Assembly (NCBI GenBank): GCA_004356555.1
Contig: SMWY01000046.1
Span: forward strand, 1 to 23,055
Direction: 5' to 3'
DNA from: Candidatus Dadabacteria bacterium
GTDB taxonomy: Bacteria; Desulfobacterota_D; UBA1144; Nemesobacterales; UBA2774
Length of the DNA stretch: 23,055 nt
In this document: positions 22,786 to 23,055 of the stretch, in pieces
Position numbering within the stretch: the stretch's first letter is position 1
How the letters are laid out: every line of letters starts with the position of its first letter
Program-made: the position numbers and the translations under genes
Notes under the pieces: model-generated
What the model saw: only the letters and a program-made list of their open reading frames with translations
Told to the model about the DNA's origin: nothing
Databases searched by the model: none

Positions 22786-23055
22786 TCAATTAAGTTCTAC
22801 CGAAACTACTGTGGAAGTTCCTGACTTGTTAGAGGTGATACCGATTAGAGAGTGCACTTCCTGCATTGTCTTTTTATTGTGAGTAATTAAAACCACTTGA
22901 GAATTCTTGTCTATTTCCTTAATAAGCTCCATAAAATAAGATGTGTTTATATCATCCAGGGGCGCATCAATTTCATCAAAAAGTAAAAATGGCGCAGGTT
23001 TAATAAGACATGCGGATATAATTAACGCTATTGCCGCTAGAGCTTTTTCCCCTCC
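22786..23055 (-). CDS. smc: SMC chromosome-segregation ATPase, C-terminal end (rest outside window)
   Basis: The frame is open to the right edge of the window and ends with TGA at 22786-22788; it gives the last 89 residues of a protein. It starts inside the ABC signature (GGEKALAAIALI), continues with the Walker B segment PFLLFDEIDAPLDD and the switch ITHNKKTM, and ends STVVSVELN. This is the C-terminal head half of an SMC protein, which organises and condenses the chromosome with ScpA/ScpB. The DAPLDD D-loop and THNKKTM favour SMC over RecN or SbcC. The gene is on the same strand as secA, 222 bases upstream, and a separate secA promoter lies between. Confidence 0.92.
   Translation of the reverse strand, partial: GGEKALAAIALIISACLIKPAPFLLFDEIDAPLDDINTSYFMELIKEIDKNSQVVLITHNKKTMQEVHSLIGITSNKSGTSTVVSVELN

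Overview
The window looks like chromosomal DNA of a diderm (Gram-negative type) bacterium, moderately AT-rich and densely coded. Predicted lipoproteins, a periplasmic lytic transglycosylase and domains of the type II secretion (T2SS) or type IV pilus machinery support an outer membrane. The gene set (glycolate-oxidase-type GlcF, NhaA, an LLM flavin oxidoreductase, PepF, SecA, SMC) would fit a deltaproteobacterium-like or candidate-phylum lineage such as Dadabacteria. That placement is inference only; no marker fixes the taxon. I see no insertion sequence, prophage, CRISPR array or integrase.

Layout. 1-1674 (+): the C-terminal part of a DUF3891-like protein, then the iron-sulfur subunit GlcF. 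1685-3514: an EnhB-like lipoprotein (-), a lipoprotein with an HExGH zinc-protease motif (+), and a DUF1461-type membrane protein (-). 3560-4753 (-): the Na+/H+ antiporter NhaA with a clear promoter. 4754-5123: a 370-base gap holding promoters and a 32-codon gene remnant. 5124-6203 (+): an LLM-class flavin oxidoreductase. 6227-11577 (-): a stand-alone GspD N0-domain protein, a two-hotdog thioesterase, MscS, oligoendopeptidase F, a YqeY-like protein and hypoxanthine phosphoribosyltransferase. 11724-12926 (+): tyrosyl-tRNA synthetase, meeting a complete class A RNase P RNA (-) head-on at its stop codon. Upstream of the RNase P RNA on the same strand lie RNase HI, a coiled-coil/zinc-ribbon protein and a CAU-anticodon tRNA. 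14862-15737 (-): a fusion of a GspC-type HR domain with a lytic transglycosylase. 16046-19372: a cysteine-free DUF35 protein (-), ThiD and FolD (+), FolK (-) and a pterin-carbinolamine dehydratase (+). 19382-23055 (-): a small membrane protein, SecA, and the C-terminal end of an SMC ATPase.

How the genes fit together. Most are housekeeping genes for protein export, translation and RNA processing, folate/thiamine/purine supply, ion balance and cell-wall turnover. The most interesting signal is a pair of orphan secretion-system domains. The protein at 6227-6667 is little more than a secretin N0 domain behind a membrane/signal segment, and the protein at 14862-15737 puts a GspC HR domain on a peptidoglycan-cleaving SLT domain. 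HR and N0 are known binding partners in the T2SS, and neither gene here sits next to other T2SS genes. The second theme is the compact set zinc-ribbon protein, RNase HI, RNase P RNA, with no room for separate terminators or promoters.
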